Shown here one piece after another: positions 24,053 to 33,298 of a DNA stretch of 64,000 nt. The notes under the pieces were generated by a model, which was given only the letters and a program-made list of their open reading frames with translations, did no database searches and was not told where the DNA came from. This DNA is from Hydrogenophaga sp. (GTDB lineage Bacteria; Pseudomonadota; Gammaproteobacteria; Burkholderiales; Burkholderiaceae_C). Numbering within the stretch: position 1 is the stretch's first letter; every line of letters starts with the position of its first letter. The DNA is taken from the NCBI RefSeq assembly GCF_025699295.1, contig NZ_JAILWB010000022.1, forward strand, positions 1-64,000, given 5' to 3'. Made by a program: the position numbers and the translations under genes.

Positions 24053-27000
24053 ATGAGCGGCTTTTCCTGTGTGGTGATGGGCAATGAGTCCCTGCTGATC
24101 CAGTGTGCCGATCGCGTACTGCAAGGAGGGGACAGGATCGCAGCAGTGGTCACCCGCAACGCCGACATCCGGGCCTGGGCCGTGCACCAGGGCATTCCAG
24201 TGGAGGCTCCCGGTGAACGCCTGGGCGACCGACTGGCCGGCGTCCATTTCGACTGGCTGTTCAGCATCGCCAACTTGTCGGTCATTCCACGAGCCGTGCT
24301 GGACCAGGCAAGGCATGGGGCGATCAACTTCCATGATGGTCCCTTGCCGAAACACGCCGGCCTCAACGCACCGGTGTGGGCCATCCTGCAGGGCGAGAAG
24401 CGCCATGGCGTGACCTGGCACATGATCGAAGGTGGCATCGACGAAGGCGACATCGTCAAGCAGAAGCTGTTCGACATGGGTCCGAATGAAACGGCGCTCA
24501 CTCTGAACACGCGCTGCTACGAAGCCGCCATGGAGAGTTTTGCCGAGCTGTTGACCGACCTGCGTGGCCCCGGTCTGAAGCGCGTGCCGCAGGACCTGAG
24601 CCAACGGAGCTACCACGCACGGCTGGACCGGCCCGCCGCCGCAGCCCGGCTGGATTTCACACAACCGGCCGCAGCGCTGGTGGCCCTGGTGGCCGCACTG
24701 GACCACGGCACGTACTGGAACCCGCTGTCCTGTCCGAAGCTGGAAGCCGGTGGCCGCGTACTGCTCGTCTCGCAAGCTGCCATCGAGGCCCAGGCTGGCA
24801 GCGCGGCGCCCGGTGAAGTGGTCGAGGCCACGCCGGCTGGCCTGGTCGTGGGCACCGCGTCGACACCAGTTCGCCTGACGGGTCTGCGCGACGAACATGG
24901 CCAGACCGTCTGTCCTTCGACCACTGCCAGGACAGGGGACCGCCTGCCATTGCTGGATGCGGGCACGGCGCAGGCCCTGACCGACGCCCTGGCACAGGTG
25001 GCAGCAGGTGAAGACATCTGGCGCCGCTGCCTGCAGACGCCGCAGGCCATTGATCTGCCCTCGACCGCCACCGCCTCTGGCCCGGCCGAGTGGCGACAGA
25101 CCACCGTGAAGGCGCCCTCGGGACTTGCTGGCGACCGCCTGCTGGCGGCTGTGGCCGCCTGGGTGGCCCGCGTGAGTGGCAAGTCCGAATTTGATCTCGC
25201 CTACCGCGACGCAGCCGCACCGCGGGCGCCAGGGTACCTGTCGACCTGGGTACCGCTGCGTCTTTCCGCGGCAGGTGACACGCTTTTCTCTGCGTTCCAC
25301 GAACAATGCGTCGAAGCCCTGGGCGAGGCGCGCCGCCATCCGGCATTCGCACTGGACCTGATGGCACGCGACCCGGCTATCAAAGGCCTTGCCGTGCCCC
25401 AGATCGGACTGTCACAGGACGCTGGCTGCATCGAAGGCTGCGCTGTCACGGTGCAGCTCGCCGCGGACGGCAACCTGACGCTGTGGCACGACGCCACGAA
25501 GCTGCCCGACGAAGCCGCCGCGCAACTCGTGCAGCGCCTGCTGAGTGTGCTGGAGGCGCTGGGCCATGAGCCGTCCTGGAGCACGCCCCTGGTACGCCTG
25601 CCCATCATGTCGCCGGCCGAGCGTGAGCAGGTGCTCTACGGCTGGAATGACACGGCCTGCAACTACGAGCGCCACACCTGCGTGCACCAGTTCTTCGAGG
25701 CACAGGTTCAGCGCACGCCGAAAGCCACTGCCGTCGTGTTCGAGGGCACAGCGCTGACCTACATGGAACTCAACGCCCGCGCCAACCGCGTGGCCCACCG
25801 CCTGCGCGGCATGGGTGTGAAGCCCGGTACCCTGGTGGGGCTCTACACGTCGCGCTCGCTGGAGTTGCTCATCGGCGCGCTTGCCATTCAGAAAGCCGGC
25901 GGTGCCTATGTGCCACTGGATCCGGCCTACCCCGCCGACCGCGTGGCGCTCTACATCGAGGACAGCGGTGCACCGGTGATCGTGTCGCAGTCGACCCTGG
26001 TGGCCAGCCTGCCCATCCACCAGGCACAGGTGCTGGTGATCGACCAGGACGCGCAGATCGCGGCCCAGCCGGACAGCAATCCCGACAGCAGAGTGCAATC
26101 GTCCGATATTGCCTACATGATCTACACCTCGGGCTCGACCGGTCGCCCCAAGGGCGTGATGGTCGAGCATCGCAACGTGGCCAACTTCTTTCGCGGCATG
26201 GACGACCGCATTCGCCACGACCCTCCAGGAGTGTGGCTGGCAGTCACAAGCCTGTCTTTCGACATCTCCGTGCTGGAGTTGTTCTATACCCTGGCACGCG
26301 GTTTCAAACTCGTGCTCTCGAGCGACGAGAACCGGGCGCTCGTGGCCAGCGGGCGCGCGCCCGTTTCGGCTCAGAAGATGGACTTCAGCCTCTACTACTG
26401 GGGTAATGACGACGGCGCCGGCCCCAGGAAATACGAGCTGCTGCTCGAAGGCGCCAAGTTCGCCGACCGCCATGGCTTCTGCGCCGTGTGGACGCCCGAA
26501 CGCCACTTCCACGCCTTTGGTGGCCCCTACCCCAACCCGTCGGTTACCGGCGCGGCGGTGGCTGCCGTGACGCAGAACATTGGCGTGCGAGCAGGCAGTT
26601 GCGTAGGGCCCCTCCATCACCCGGCGCGCATCGCCGAAGAATGGGCCGTCATCGACAATCTCACCAATGGTCGTGCAGCGCTGGCGATTGCTTCGGGCTG
26701 GCAGCCTGATGATTTCGTGCTGCGTCCGCAAAACACGCCGCCGCACAACAAGAAGGCGATGTTCGACACCATCGATCAGCTGCGCAAACTCTGGCGTGGT
26801 GAAGCGGTGTCCTTCCCCACCGCCAGCGGCGAACCCTTTAACGTCGTCACGCAGCCGAGGCCAGTGTCCAAGGAGCTGCCGGTCTGGGTCACCACGGCCG
26901 GCAACCCCGAAACCTGGAAAGAAGCCGGCGCCATCGGCGCCAACGTGCTCACCCACCTGCTGGGGCAGACCGTGGACGAGGTCGGCAGCAAGATCAAGAT

Positions 27001-28684
27001 CTACCACCAGGCTTTGCGCGACGCCGGCCACGACCCGGCGCAATTCACCGTCACGCTCATGCTGCACACCTACCTCGCCAGCGACCGCGAGAAGGCTCGC
27101 ACGGTGGCGCGCGATCCCATGAAGGACTACCTGCGCAGCGCCGCCGGCCTCATCAAGCAGTATGCCTGGGCCTTCCCGGCATTCAAGAAACCCGCGGGTG
27201 TGAACAACCCGTTCGATCTCGACCTGCGCTCGCTCAACGACGAGGAAATGGACGCGATCCTCGACTTCGCCTTCCTGCGCTACTTCGAGGACTCCGGCCT
27301 GTTCGGAACCGTGGACGACTGCCTTGCCCGAGTCGAAGAACTCAAGCGCATTGGCGTGAGCGAGGTGGCCTGCCTGATCGACTACGGCATCCCCACCGAG
27401 CAGGTATTGGAGAGCCTGGTGCCGCTGGCCGAGGTGCTGCGTCGCACCAACCAGCCCACAACAGTGGCCGAAGACGACTTCTCCATCGCCGCGCAAATCC
27501 AGCGCCATGGCGTGACGCACCTGCAGTGCACCCCCAGCATGGCGCGCATGATTGCCATGAACGACGAGGCCCGGGTGGCGCTGGCCCAGGTGCAGCACCT
27601 CATGATTGGTGGCGAGGCCCTGCCCGGAACGCTGGTCGCTGAGTTGGGTCAGGTCACGAAAGCCTCCATCGAAAACATGTACGGCCCGACGGAGACCACC
27701 ATCTGGTCGTCCACCGAAACCGCCAGCCCAACCGAGCCCGTGGTCAACATTGGCCGGCCGATTGCCAATACGCAGATGTACGTGCTCGATGACCACCAGC
27801 AGCCCGTCCCCGTGGGCGTGCCCGGCGAGCTCTACATCGGCGGCGACGGCGTCACGCGCGGCTACTGGCAGCGCGAGGACCTCACTGCTGAGCGCTTCCC
27901 GGCCGACCCCTTCGTCAAACCCGAGCACGCAGCCCCCGCCGGCGCACGCATGTACCGCACCGGCGACCTCGCACGCTGGCGCCCGGATGGCCGCATCGAC
28001 TTCCTGGGCCGTGCGGACTTCCAGGTCAAGATCCGCGGCTACCGCATCGAGCTGGGCGAAATCGAGGCGGTGCTGGAGTCGGCCGACGGCGTGCGCCAGG
28101 CCGTGGTGGTGGCCCGCGAGGACCAACCCGGTGACGTGCGCCTGGTGGCCTACCTGCGGGCAGACCCAGGCTTCCCGGCTGAGGGACTGCGCGAGTGGAC
28201 CGCCGAACGCCTGCCCGAACACATGCTGCCCGCGCACTTCATGACCGTGGACGAGTTTCCGCTCACACCCAACCGCAAGGTCGACCGCAAGGCCCTGCCT
28301 GCTCCCTCACAATCCATCCTGCGCGAACGCACCGAAGTCTTCGTTGCACCCGAGAACGAGATCGAGAGCAAGATTGCCGAAATCTGGTCGCGCGTGCTCG
28401 GCGTGCCGAAGATCGGCGCCAAGGACAACTTCTTCGCGCTGGGCGGCCATTCGCTGCTGGCGGTGCAGGCTCACCGCGAAATCAAGCAGGCCCTGAGCTC
28501 CACTCGCCTGAGCATCACCGACATCTTCCGGTTTCCCACGCTGGCAGCCCTGGCCGCTCACCTGGATGACAAGCCACGTGGCACACCAGAAGCGGTTGCG
28601 GAGTCCACCGAACGTGCGCAGATGCGCGCCGACGCCATGTCGCGCCGCCGGGCCATGCGGGCGGGCAAGCAGCCACAGGAATGA
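24053..28684 (+). CDS. Nonribosomal peptide synthetase: formyltransferase - condensation remnant - adenylation with nested luciferase-like monooxygenase - PCP
   Basis: 1543 residues. The ATG at 24053 is chosen for its GGAG at 24043-24046; frames upstream overlap the GT2. Residues 1-290 are a methionyl-tRNA-formyltransferase-like domain with Asn92, His94 (INFHDGPLPKHAG) and Asp133 (DEGDI), the triad needed for formyl transfer. Residues about 295-515 resemble only the C-terminal lobe of a condensation domain, with no HHxxxDG. Adenylation starts near 518: YTSGSTGRPKG near 689 and SFDISVLE near 734. From about 773 to 1134 it is interrupted by a flavin-dependent luciferase-like monooxygenase (FSLYYWGNDD, VWTPERHFHAFGG, IASGWQPDDF). 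Adenylation resumes with NMYGPTET near 1208, YRTGDLAR and NRKVDRKAL. The PCP has Ser1467 in LGGHSLLAV. There is no TE. The layout recalls the formylating initiation module of linear gramicidin synthetase (LgrA). Confidence 0.93.
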   Translation: MSGFSCVVMGNESLLIQCADRVLQGGDRIAAVVTRNADIRAWAVHQGIPVEAPGERLGDRLAGVHFDWLFSIANLSVIPRAVLDQARHGAINFHDGPLPKHAGLNAPVWAILQGEKRHGVTWHMIEGGIDEGDIVKQKLFDMGPNETALTLNTRCYEAAMESFAELLTDLRGPGLKRVPQDLSQRSYHARLDRPAAAARLDFTQPAAALVALVAALDHGTYWNPLSCPKLEAGGRVLLVSQAAIEAQAGSAAPGEVVEATPAGLVVGTASTPVRLTGLRDEHGQTVCPSTTARTGDRLPLLDAGTAQALTDALAQVAAGEDIWRRCLQTPQAIDLPSTATASGPAEWRQTTVKAPSGLAGDRLLAAVAAWVARVSGKSEFDLAYRDAAAPRAPGYLSTWVPLRLSAAGDTLFSAFHEQCVEALGEARRHPAFALDLMARDPAIKGLAVPQIGLSQDAGCIEGCAVTVQLAADGNLTLWHDATKLPDEAAAQLVQRLLSVLEALGHEPSWSTPLVRLPIMSPAEREQVLYGWNDTACNYERHTCVHQFFEAQVQRTPKATAVVFEGTALTYMELNARANRVAHRLRGMGVKPGTLVGLYTSRSLELLIGALAIQKAGGAYVPLDPAYPADRVALYIEDSGAPVIVSQSTLVASLPIHQAQVLVIDQDAQIAAQPDSNPDSRVQSSDIAYMIYTSGSTGRPKGVMVEHRNVANFFRGMDDRIRHDPPGVWLAVTSLSFDISVLELFYTLARGFKLVLSSDENRALVASGRAPVSAQKMDFSLYYWGNDDGAGPRKYELLLEGAKFADRHGFCAVWTPERHFHAFGGPYPNPSVTGAAVAAVTQNIGVRAGSCVGPLHHPARIAEEWAVIDNLTNGRAALAIASGWQPDDFVLRPQNTPPHNKKAMFDTIDQLRKLWRGEAVSFPTASGEPFNVVTQPRPVSKELPVWVTTAGNPETWKEAGAIGANVLTHLLGQTVDEVGSKIKIYHQALRDAGHDPAQFTVTLMLHTYLASDREKARTVARDPMKDYLRSAAGLIKQYAWAFPAFKKPAGVNNPFDLDLRSLNDEEMDAILDFAFLRYFEDSGLFGTVDDCLARVEELKRIGVSEVACLIDYGIPTEQVLESLVPLAEVLRRTNQPTTVAEDDFSIAAQIQRHGVTHLQCTPSMARMIAMNDEARVALAQVQHLMIGGEALPGTLVAELGQVTKASIENMYGPTETTIWSSTETASPTEPVVNIGRPIANTQMYVLDDHQQPVPVGVPGELYIGGDGVTRGYWQREDLTAERFPADPFVKPEHAAPAGARMYRTGDLARWRPDGRIDFLGRADFQVKIRGYRIELGEIEAVLESADGVRQAVVVAREDQPGDVRLVAYLRADPGFPAEGLREWTAERLPEHMLPAHFMTVDEFPLTPNRKVDRKALPAPSQSILRERTEVFVAPENEIESKIAEIWSRVLGVPKIGAKDNFFALGGHSLLAVQAHREIKQALSSTRLSITDIFRFPTLAALAAHLDDKPRGTPEAVAESTERAQMRADAMSRRRAMRAGKQPQE

Positions 28685-29382
28685 TGGCCGCCATCGCCTG
28701 CGCCGAACCGTACTTGTCACTACACACCACGCTGCGCCAGAGTCTGGCCGACCGGCTGGGACCAGGTATTGGCATCGCTTGCACGGGCGTCGAGGGCGAC
28801 CCCCGGCGCTTGTATCCCGAGGAATTCGCGGCCGTCAGCCGCGCCGTACCCCGTCGTCAGCGCGAGTTCGCAGCCGGCCGCGAGGCGGCCCGGCAAGCCA
28901 TGGCACAGATCGGCTGGGCGCCCGTGGCCATCCCCAGCGCCCCTGACAGGTCGCCGGTCTGGCCTAAGGGCCTCGCTGGCTCGATCACGCACTCGGCCGG
29001 TGCTTGCGTAGCGGTCGTGTGTCCTCAATCACTTTGGCAGGCGGTCGGCATCGATCTGGAAGAGGACCAACCCATGGAGCCGGCGCTATGGGACACGATC
29101 TGCACGCCCGAAGAGGCTGCATTCGTGAACACCCAACCCGCCGTCCTGCGGGGCCGCTGGGTCACATGGCTCTTTTCAGCCAAGGAGGCGTTCTACAAGT
29201 GGCAGTACCCACAAACCCGGCACACTCTCGAATTTCAGGACGTGCGCGTCCTGCTGCCGCATATGGGCTTTCCGACAAACTTTCGAATCGTCCAGGCACG
29301 AACGGGCACAACGCCTGGCATCAGGGGGGAATGCCTGGCGCGTAATGGGCACCTTCTCACCTGGGTGATCGGCAACGTATGA
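28681..29382 (+). CDS. 4'-phosphopantetheinyl transferase (Sfp/EntD type)
   Basis: 233 residues. It would attach the phosphopantetheine arm from CoA to the Ser of the ACP (Ser1808 of the PKS) and PCP (Ser1467 of the NRPS), making them active. Family features are the basic RRQREFAAGREAAR near 58, GSITHSAG near 100, the Mg-binding GIDLEEDQPM near 122 and WLFSAKEAFYKW near 161. The start overlaps the NRPS stop (ATGA at 28681-28684), so expression is coupled to its client proteins. A dedicated transferase supports a cassette that can act as a unit. Confidence 0.93.
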   Translation: MMAAIACAEPYLSLHTTLRQSLADRLGPGIGIACTGVEGDPRRLYPEEFAAVSRAVPRRQREFAAGREAARQAMAQIGWAPVAIPSAPDRSPVWPKGLAGSITHSAGACVAVVCPQSLWQAVGIDLEEDQPMEPALWDTICTPEEAAFVNTQPAVLRGRWVTWLFSAKEAFYKWQYPQTRHTLEFQDVRVLLPHMGFPTNFRIVQARTGTTPGIRGECLARNGHLLTWVIGNV

Positions 29383-29424
29383 CATCAACACAGACCATCG
29401 ACCTCATCCGAAAGACCTCTAGCG

Positions 29425-30648
29425 ATGAGCGATGAAAACGACACATTGCTGCTGTACGCGCCCGTACCCCTGTACAGCAGCGAAAACGGCTACCTTCTTG
29501 AAGATCAGGCCTGCAATGGCTTGAGGTTGTGGGCCGAGAATTTCTCGCATGTGATTGTCATGTTCCCAGTCGAGCATGGTGTGGCACCACCGAGCTGGAT
29601 TCCACTTCGAACAGCACAAGTGGACCTTTCGCGCGTGGAGGTGGTGAGTCTGCCGACGGCCTACCGGCTTGATCAATTTTTACGACACCAAGCCGCGATC
29701 CGGCGGCAAATCCGGGATCTCATCGACCGTGCGCGCTACCTGTCCTTCTCCATTGGCGGACTGATTGGCGATTGGGGTGCGGTGGCCGCAATGGAGGCGC
29801 ACAGGAAGAAGCGGCGCTTCGCCATCTGGACAGACCGGGTGGAGTCCGAAGTGGTCCGGGAACAGGCGCATTCGGGCAAGACAGTAAAAAATAGGTGGGT
29901 GGCTGCGCTGACGCACAGGCCCATGGCGATGCTGGAGCGTGCCTTGATCCGCAGGGCCACTGTAGGCCTTTTCCACGGCGCGGAAACGTACGCCGCTTAC
30001 GCACGTTACGCCGAAGCTGCAGAGATCGTGCATGACATCCATCTCAGCGAAAAGGATCGGATTCCGGCAACCGCACTGGCGGCCAAAATGGAAAGTGCAG
30101 CACAAGGCCCTTTTCGCATCTGCTATGTTGGACGCGCCGACGCCATGAAGGGGCCCAATGACTGGATTCAGGTCATGGTTGAGCTGAACAAGAGTGGGGT
30201 TGATTTCCAGGCAACTTGGCTGGGGGATGGGGAGGCACTTCCTGTCATGCGGGCCGAGGTCGCGCGCCATGGACTGGGAGACCGAGTAGAACTGCCTGGA
30301 TTCGTGAGAGACCGCGCTGTGTTGCTGGATACGCTCCGTTGCTCACACGTGCTGGTCTTCTGCCACAAGACCCCCGAATCTCCGCGCAACCTTATTGAAG
30401 CCCTGGTATCTGGAACACCAATCATCGGCTACGACAGCCCTTTCCCGAGGGACCTCATTGCGTCGCATGGTGGCGGGGTTCTTACAGACCCGAACGACAT
30501 CAGCGCTCTGGCCGCTGCGCTGGAGGCGCTGGCCCACGATCGCGCCCGACTGTGCTCCTTGATTGATCGGGCGACTCTGGATGGCGAACCGTTCAATGAC
30601 GTAGCGGTGTTCAAACACCGTAGCGAGGTCATCCGAGCGCACCTGTGA
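29425..30648 (+). CDS. Glycosyltransferase family 4
   Basis: 407 residues. The C-terminal GT-B donor domain is clear: ICYVGRADAMKGPNDWIQ near 233, ATWLGDGEALPVMR, VELPGFVRDRAVLLDTL and HKTPESPRNLIEALVSGTPIIGYD, the EX7E-type region, near 315. The N-terminal domain (LLLYAPVPLYSSENGYLLEDQACNGLRLW) is less conserved. It lies 42 nt after the PPTase on the same strand and ends the plus-strand block. It converges on the minus-strand gene that ends at 30770. Confidence 0.85.
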   Translation: MSDENDTLLLYAPVPLYSSENGYLLEDQACNGLRLWAENFSHVIVMFPVEHGVAPPSWIPLRTAQVDLSRVEVVSLPTAYRLDQFLRHQAAIRRQIRDLIDRARYLSFSIGGLIGDWGAVAAMEAHRKKRRFAIWTDRVESEVVREQAHSGKTVKNRWVAALTHRPMAMLERALIRRATVGLFHGAETYAAYARYAEAAEIVHDIHLSEKDRIPATALAAKMESAAQGPFRICYVGRADAMKGPNDWIQVMVELNKSGVDFQATWLGDGEALPVMRAEVARHGLGDRVELPGFVRDRAVLLDTLRCSHVLVFCHKTPESPRNLIEALVSGTPIIGYDSPFPRDLIASHGGGVLTDPNDISALAAALEALAHDRARLCSLIDRATLDGEPFNDVAVFKHRSEVIRAHL

Positions 30649-30769
30649 CCACCGATCCGTCGACATCTCAATGGGAGGCCGCATCTTCGGGCTTGAGCGC
30701 GGAGCACCTTGTTGAAATACCCGTAAGCAACTGGAAGCCCGGAGATCAGGCCAATCCAGAGCGCACAAT

Positions 30770-31651
30770 TCAAGGCAGCGGATGTCCCAACGAATTCAAC
30801 AAGGCCTTCATATCATCCAACTGCTGAAAACGCGTGGCGAACTTGCCCAGCAGGGAGCGCTTTAAAAATGGGAACCCAGCTTCTATCAGCTCCCTGGGGC
30901 GAAAGAGGCACAGATCGCTCTTCTCCCGCTGGATGCTGCACCAATAGGCGCCTACGTCAAAATGACGCGCGAGCATTCGCGTTAGCCGGGTTTCCTGAAG
31001 CAGGATGACGGATTCGATGTCGTTGTAGGCCCATGACATGGACATGGAGGGGGCGGCAGCCTGCAATACATCCATTTGCAGGTTTTTGATAACGAAGGCG
31101 TAGGACTGGACGTGGTTTTCTTCCGTAGCCCGCGTGGCATTGGCGGTAAATCCAGTCACCCTCCACGGAGCTGCCTGGATGAACGGCTCCAATGGAGCGA
31201 ATGGCCCGAAGATCGAATCGTTCATGAACAGCACGTCCGCGCCTGGCGACCACAGTACCAGCTCGCTCAGACCCAGCGCATAGGCCGAGAAGTCATACCC
31301 CGGCATATCTTTCCAGTACAGTGCGTCACAGCGTGCGCGAAGCTCGTCAAGAACCGCATGGCCGTCCGGGCAAGCGCAGATCACCATCAGGCTCGCGCGC
31401 TCGGCGGCGAGCCGGTCGAGCGTGAACCGGTGCCCTGCGGTCAGTTGCCCGTCCGGCAAGTAGACAAAATATGCCAGCCAACGAGTCTGTGGCGATGCAG
31501 GCACCAGTGTCTTCCAGCTTGGGAAAGCACCTCGAAACAGGCGAGCCATCCAGCGGCGGCCAACAATGCTCAAGCGAGCCTGGCTAGGCTTGTAGGTCCA
31601 TAGGGTCTGGGCCCCATTGACCGGGTTGATCAACAACTCATCAGTAGGCAT
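30770..31651 (-). CDS. RgpF-like (rhamnan synthesis F family) putative glycosyltransferase
   Basis: 293 residues. WLAYFVYLPDGQLTAGH, the VLFMNDSIFGPFAPLEPF block (about 138-155) and VTGFTANATRATEENHVQSYAFVIKN match the rhamnan synthesis F/RgpF-type domain, in which NDS-x-x-GP is the hallmark. These proteins are thought to take part in rhamnose-containing or similar polymers. The gene overlaps the 3' end of nothing, but its own start overlaps the preceding WcaJ-like gene by 11 nt (31641-31651). The two are therefore in one minus-strand operon and transcription runs WcaJ first. Catalytic residues are not established for me here. Confidence 0.75.
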   Translation of the reverse strand: MPTDELLINPVNGAQTLWTYKPSQARLSIVGRRWMARLFRGAFPSWKTLVPASPQTRWLAYFVYLPDGQLTAGHRFTLDRLAAERASLMVICACPDGHAVLDELRARCDALYWKDMPGYDFSAYALGLSELVLWSPGADVLFMNDSIFGPFAPLEPFIQAAPWRVTGFTANATRATEENHVQSYAFVIKNLQMDVLQAAAPSMSMSWAYNDIESVILLQETRLTRMLARHFDVGAYWCSIQREKSDLCLFRPRELIEAGFPFLKRSLLGKFATRFQQLDDMKALLNSLGHPLP

Positions 31652-33095
31652 TTCGTCCTGTCAATGCGCCCAAAGTGCGCAAAAGAATGGTGAAGTCAAG
31701 CCAGAGGGACCAGTTATTGATGTATTCGATATCGGCCTCCACGCGATGCTGCATCTGCTCTATGTCGGTAGTCTCGCCTCTCAAGCCGCGCACCTGGGCC
31801 AGGCCGGTGATGCCTGGCTTGATGTTGTGGCGGGCGAAGTAGCTGTTGATGCGCTGGGAGTACTCCATGTCGTGCTGCACAGCGTGGGGCCGCGGCCCCA
31901 CGAGCGACATCTCGCCACGAAGCACGTTGATCAGTTGCGGAAGCTCATCAAGGCTGGTCCTGCGCAGAATGGCCCCTACACGGGTTACTCGCGGGTCATC
32001 GCGAGAAGCCTGCTTTATCTGGCCGCCGGCGCTCGCATGGACGTACATGCTGCGAAATTTCCAGATGCTGAAGGTCTTGCCGCTCCAGCCATTGCGTGCT
32101 TGCTTGAAGAACACCGGCCCCCGGCTGTCGAGCTTGATGGCCACAGCGATGATCAGCAGGAGTGGAGAGACGGCCAGAAGTATGAGAGCAGAAAGCACGA
32201 AATCCTCGCATGCCTTAAACAGCCGTCGGGTTCCGGTCAGAGGGGTTTCAGATAGCGTAAGCACCGGCAGGCCAGCGATTTCGCGCACGCTGTGATTGAC
32301 CAGCAGCATCGAGTAGATGTCAGGGACCCAATGAACCGCCACGTGCTTGTCCAGCAGATTGAAGTACATGCCCTCGATCAGGTCGGACGCATCCAGTGGA
32401 ATCGCGAAGTACACCGTGTCGATGTCATGCTGATCGATGATCTTGAGCATTTCTTCGAAGGGGCCAATCACGCTCGACTCCTGAAGGCTGCCAAAATCCG
32501 ATGGCTCCTGCATTCTGTTCATGGCGCCGTCTGGACGCCCAGGCTCGCTGTGTGGCAGAGCCAGGCAACCAATCACCCGCTGACCCAGCCAGGGGTTGTT
32601 GGAGATCTTGTTCTGCAGGTAGCGGGCGAGCCGGCCGGTGCCGACGATCAGCACGCTGTCTGGTTCGACGGCGCGACGCATGAAACGAATCTGCAGTTCC
32701 CGAAAGCCCATGTGTAGGACGATCTGGACGAAAAAGCCCAATACGTACAACTTGCCGACCATGAGGCGGGAGTAGACGTCGGTCTGTTTGGCGGCGAATC
32801 CAACCAGCAGAAGGAAGGCAAACACCAAGGTCCAGGCCTTGAACAGGTTGAGGGCCTTACGGGTGCGATTGCTGTTGCTGCGGTACAGGCCGAACTGGTC
32901 ATAGGCAACCGCCATGCCACCGAGCAGCAGCAGCAGCAGCACCGTGTAATCGGCGTTGAGTGGCCCCACGTGCTGCCGGATCAGGTAATAGGCCAGGCCC
33001 ATGACGGCGGCCGCATCGAACACGGCCTGCGCGGCAGTCGAGATGCTGCTGCGGCGCTTGAGGATGGAGCGGGGTGGCCGAGAAAGTAAAGCCAT
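31641..33095 (-). CDS. Undecaprenyl-phosphate sugar-1-phosphate transferase (WcaJ-type polyprenol-phosphate glycosyltransferase)
   Basis: 484 residues. The N-terminal half has four to five membrane segments (for example DYTVLLLLLLGGMAVAY) followed by a CoA-binding-like region (SVLIVGTGRLARYLQNKI). The C-terminal bacterial sugar transferase domain has VFFKQARNGWSGKTFSIWKFRSM, TRVGAILRRTSLDELPQLINVL, GEMSLVGPRPHAVQHD and KPGITGLAQVRGLRGET. The enzyme moves a sugar-1-phosphate, usually glucose-1-P, from UDP-sugar to undecaprenyl phosphate, which is the first step of each repeat unit. It marks the cluster as a lipid-linked, Wzx/Wzy-type polysaccharide system, although flippase and polymerase genes are outside the window. 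Confidence 0.93.
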   Translation of the reverse strand: MALLSRPPRSILKRRSSISTAAQAVFDAAAVMGLAYYLIRQHVGPLNADYTVLLLLLLGGMAVAYDQFGLYRSNSNRTRKALNLFKAWTLVFAFLLLVGFAAKQTDVYSRLMVGKLYVLGFFVQIVLHMGFRELQIRFMRRAVEPDSVLIVGTGRLARYLQNKISNNPWLGQRVIGCLALPHSEPGRPDGAMNRMQEPSDFGSLQESSVIGPFEEMLKIIDQHDIDTVYFAIPLDASDLIEGMYFNLLDKHVAVHWVPDIYSMLLVNHSVREIAGLPVLTLSETPLTGTRRLFKACEDFVLSALILLAVSPLLLIIAVAIKLDSRGPVFFKQARNGWSGKTFSIWKFRSMYVHASAGGQIKQASRDDPRVTRVGAILRRTSLDELPQLINVLRGEMSLVGPRPHAVQHDMEYSQRINSYFARHNIKPGITGLAQVRGLRGETTDIEQMQHRVEADIEYINNWSLWLDFTILLRTLGALTGRNAY

Positions 33096-33298
33096 GACAG
33101 TCAGTATAGAGGCGCTGATCGGGTCTCTTTGGGCAATCCCTGATGCTCAATATCCTGGCCGAGCAGTCGTTCGCCAGTTCCGTGAAGTTTTACTGGTGCT
33201 ACCATGAAGCACCGTGTTTGTTGCCAAAAGCCCTATCCATCTGTGAGAACGGGATCAGGACCAATACCGAAATGGTTCCCACTTCCGGGAGTTTCATC

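Noticed and set aside
25412-28237. Long open frame (941 codons) antisense to the NRPS
   Set aside because: Same reason; the sense strand carries complete adenylation and monooxygenase motifs.
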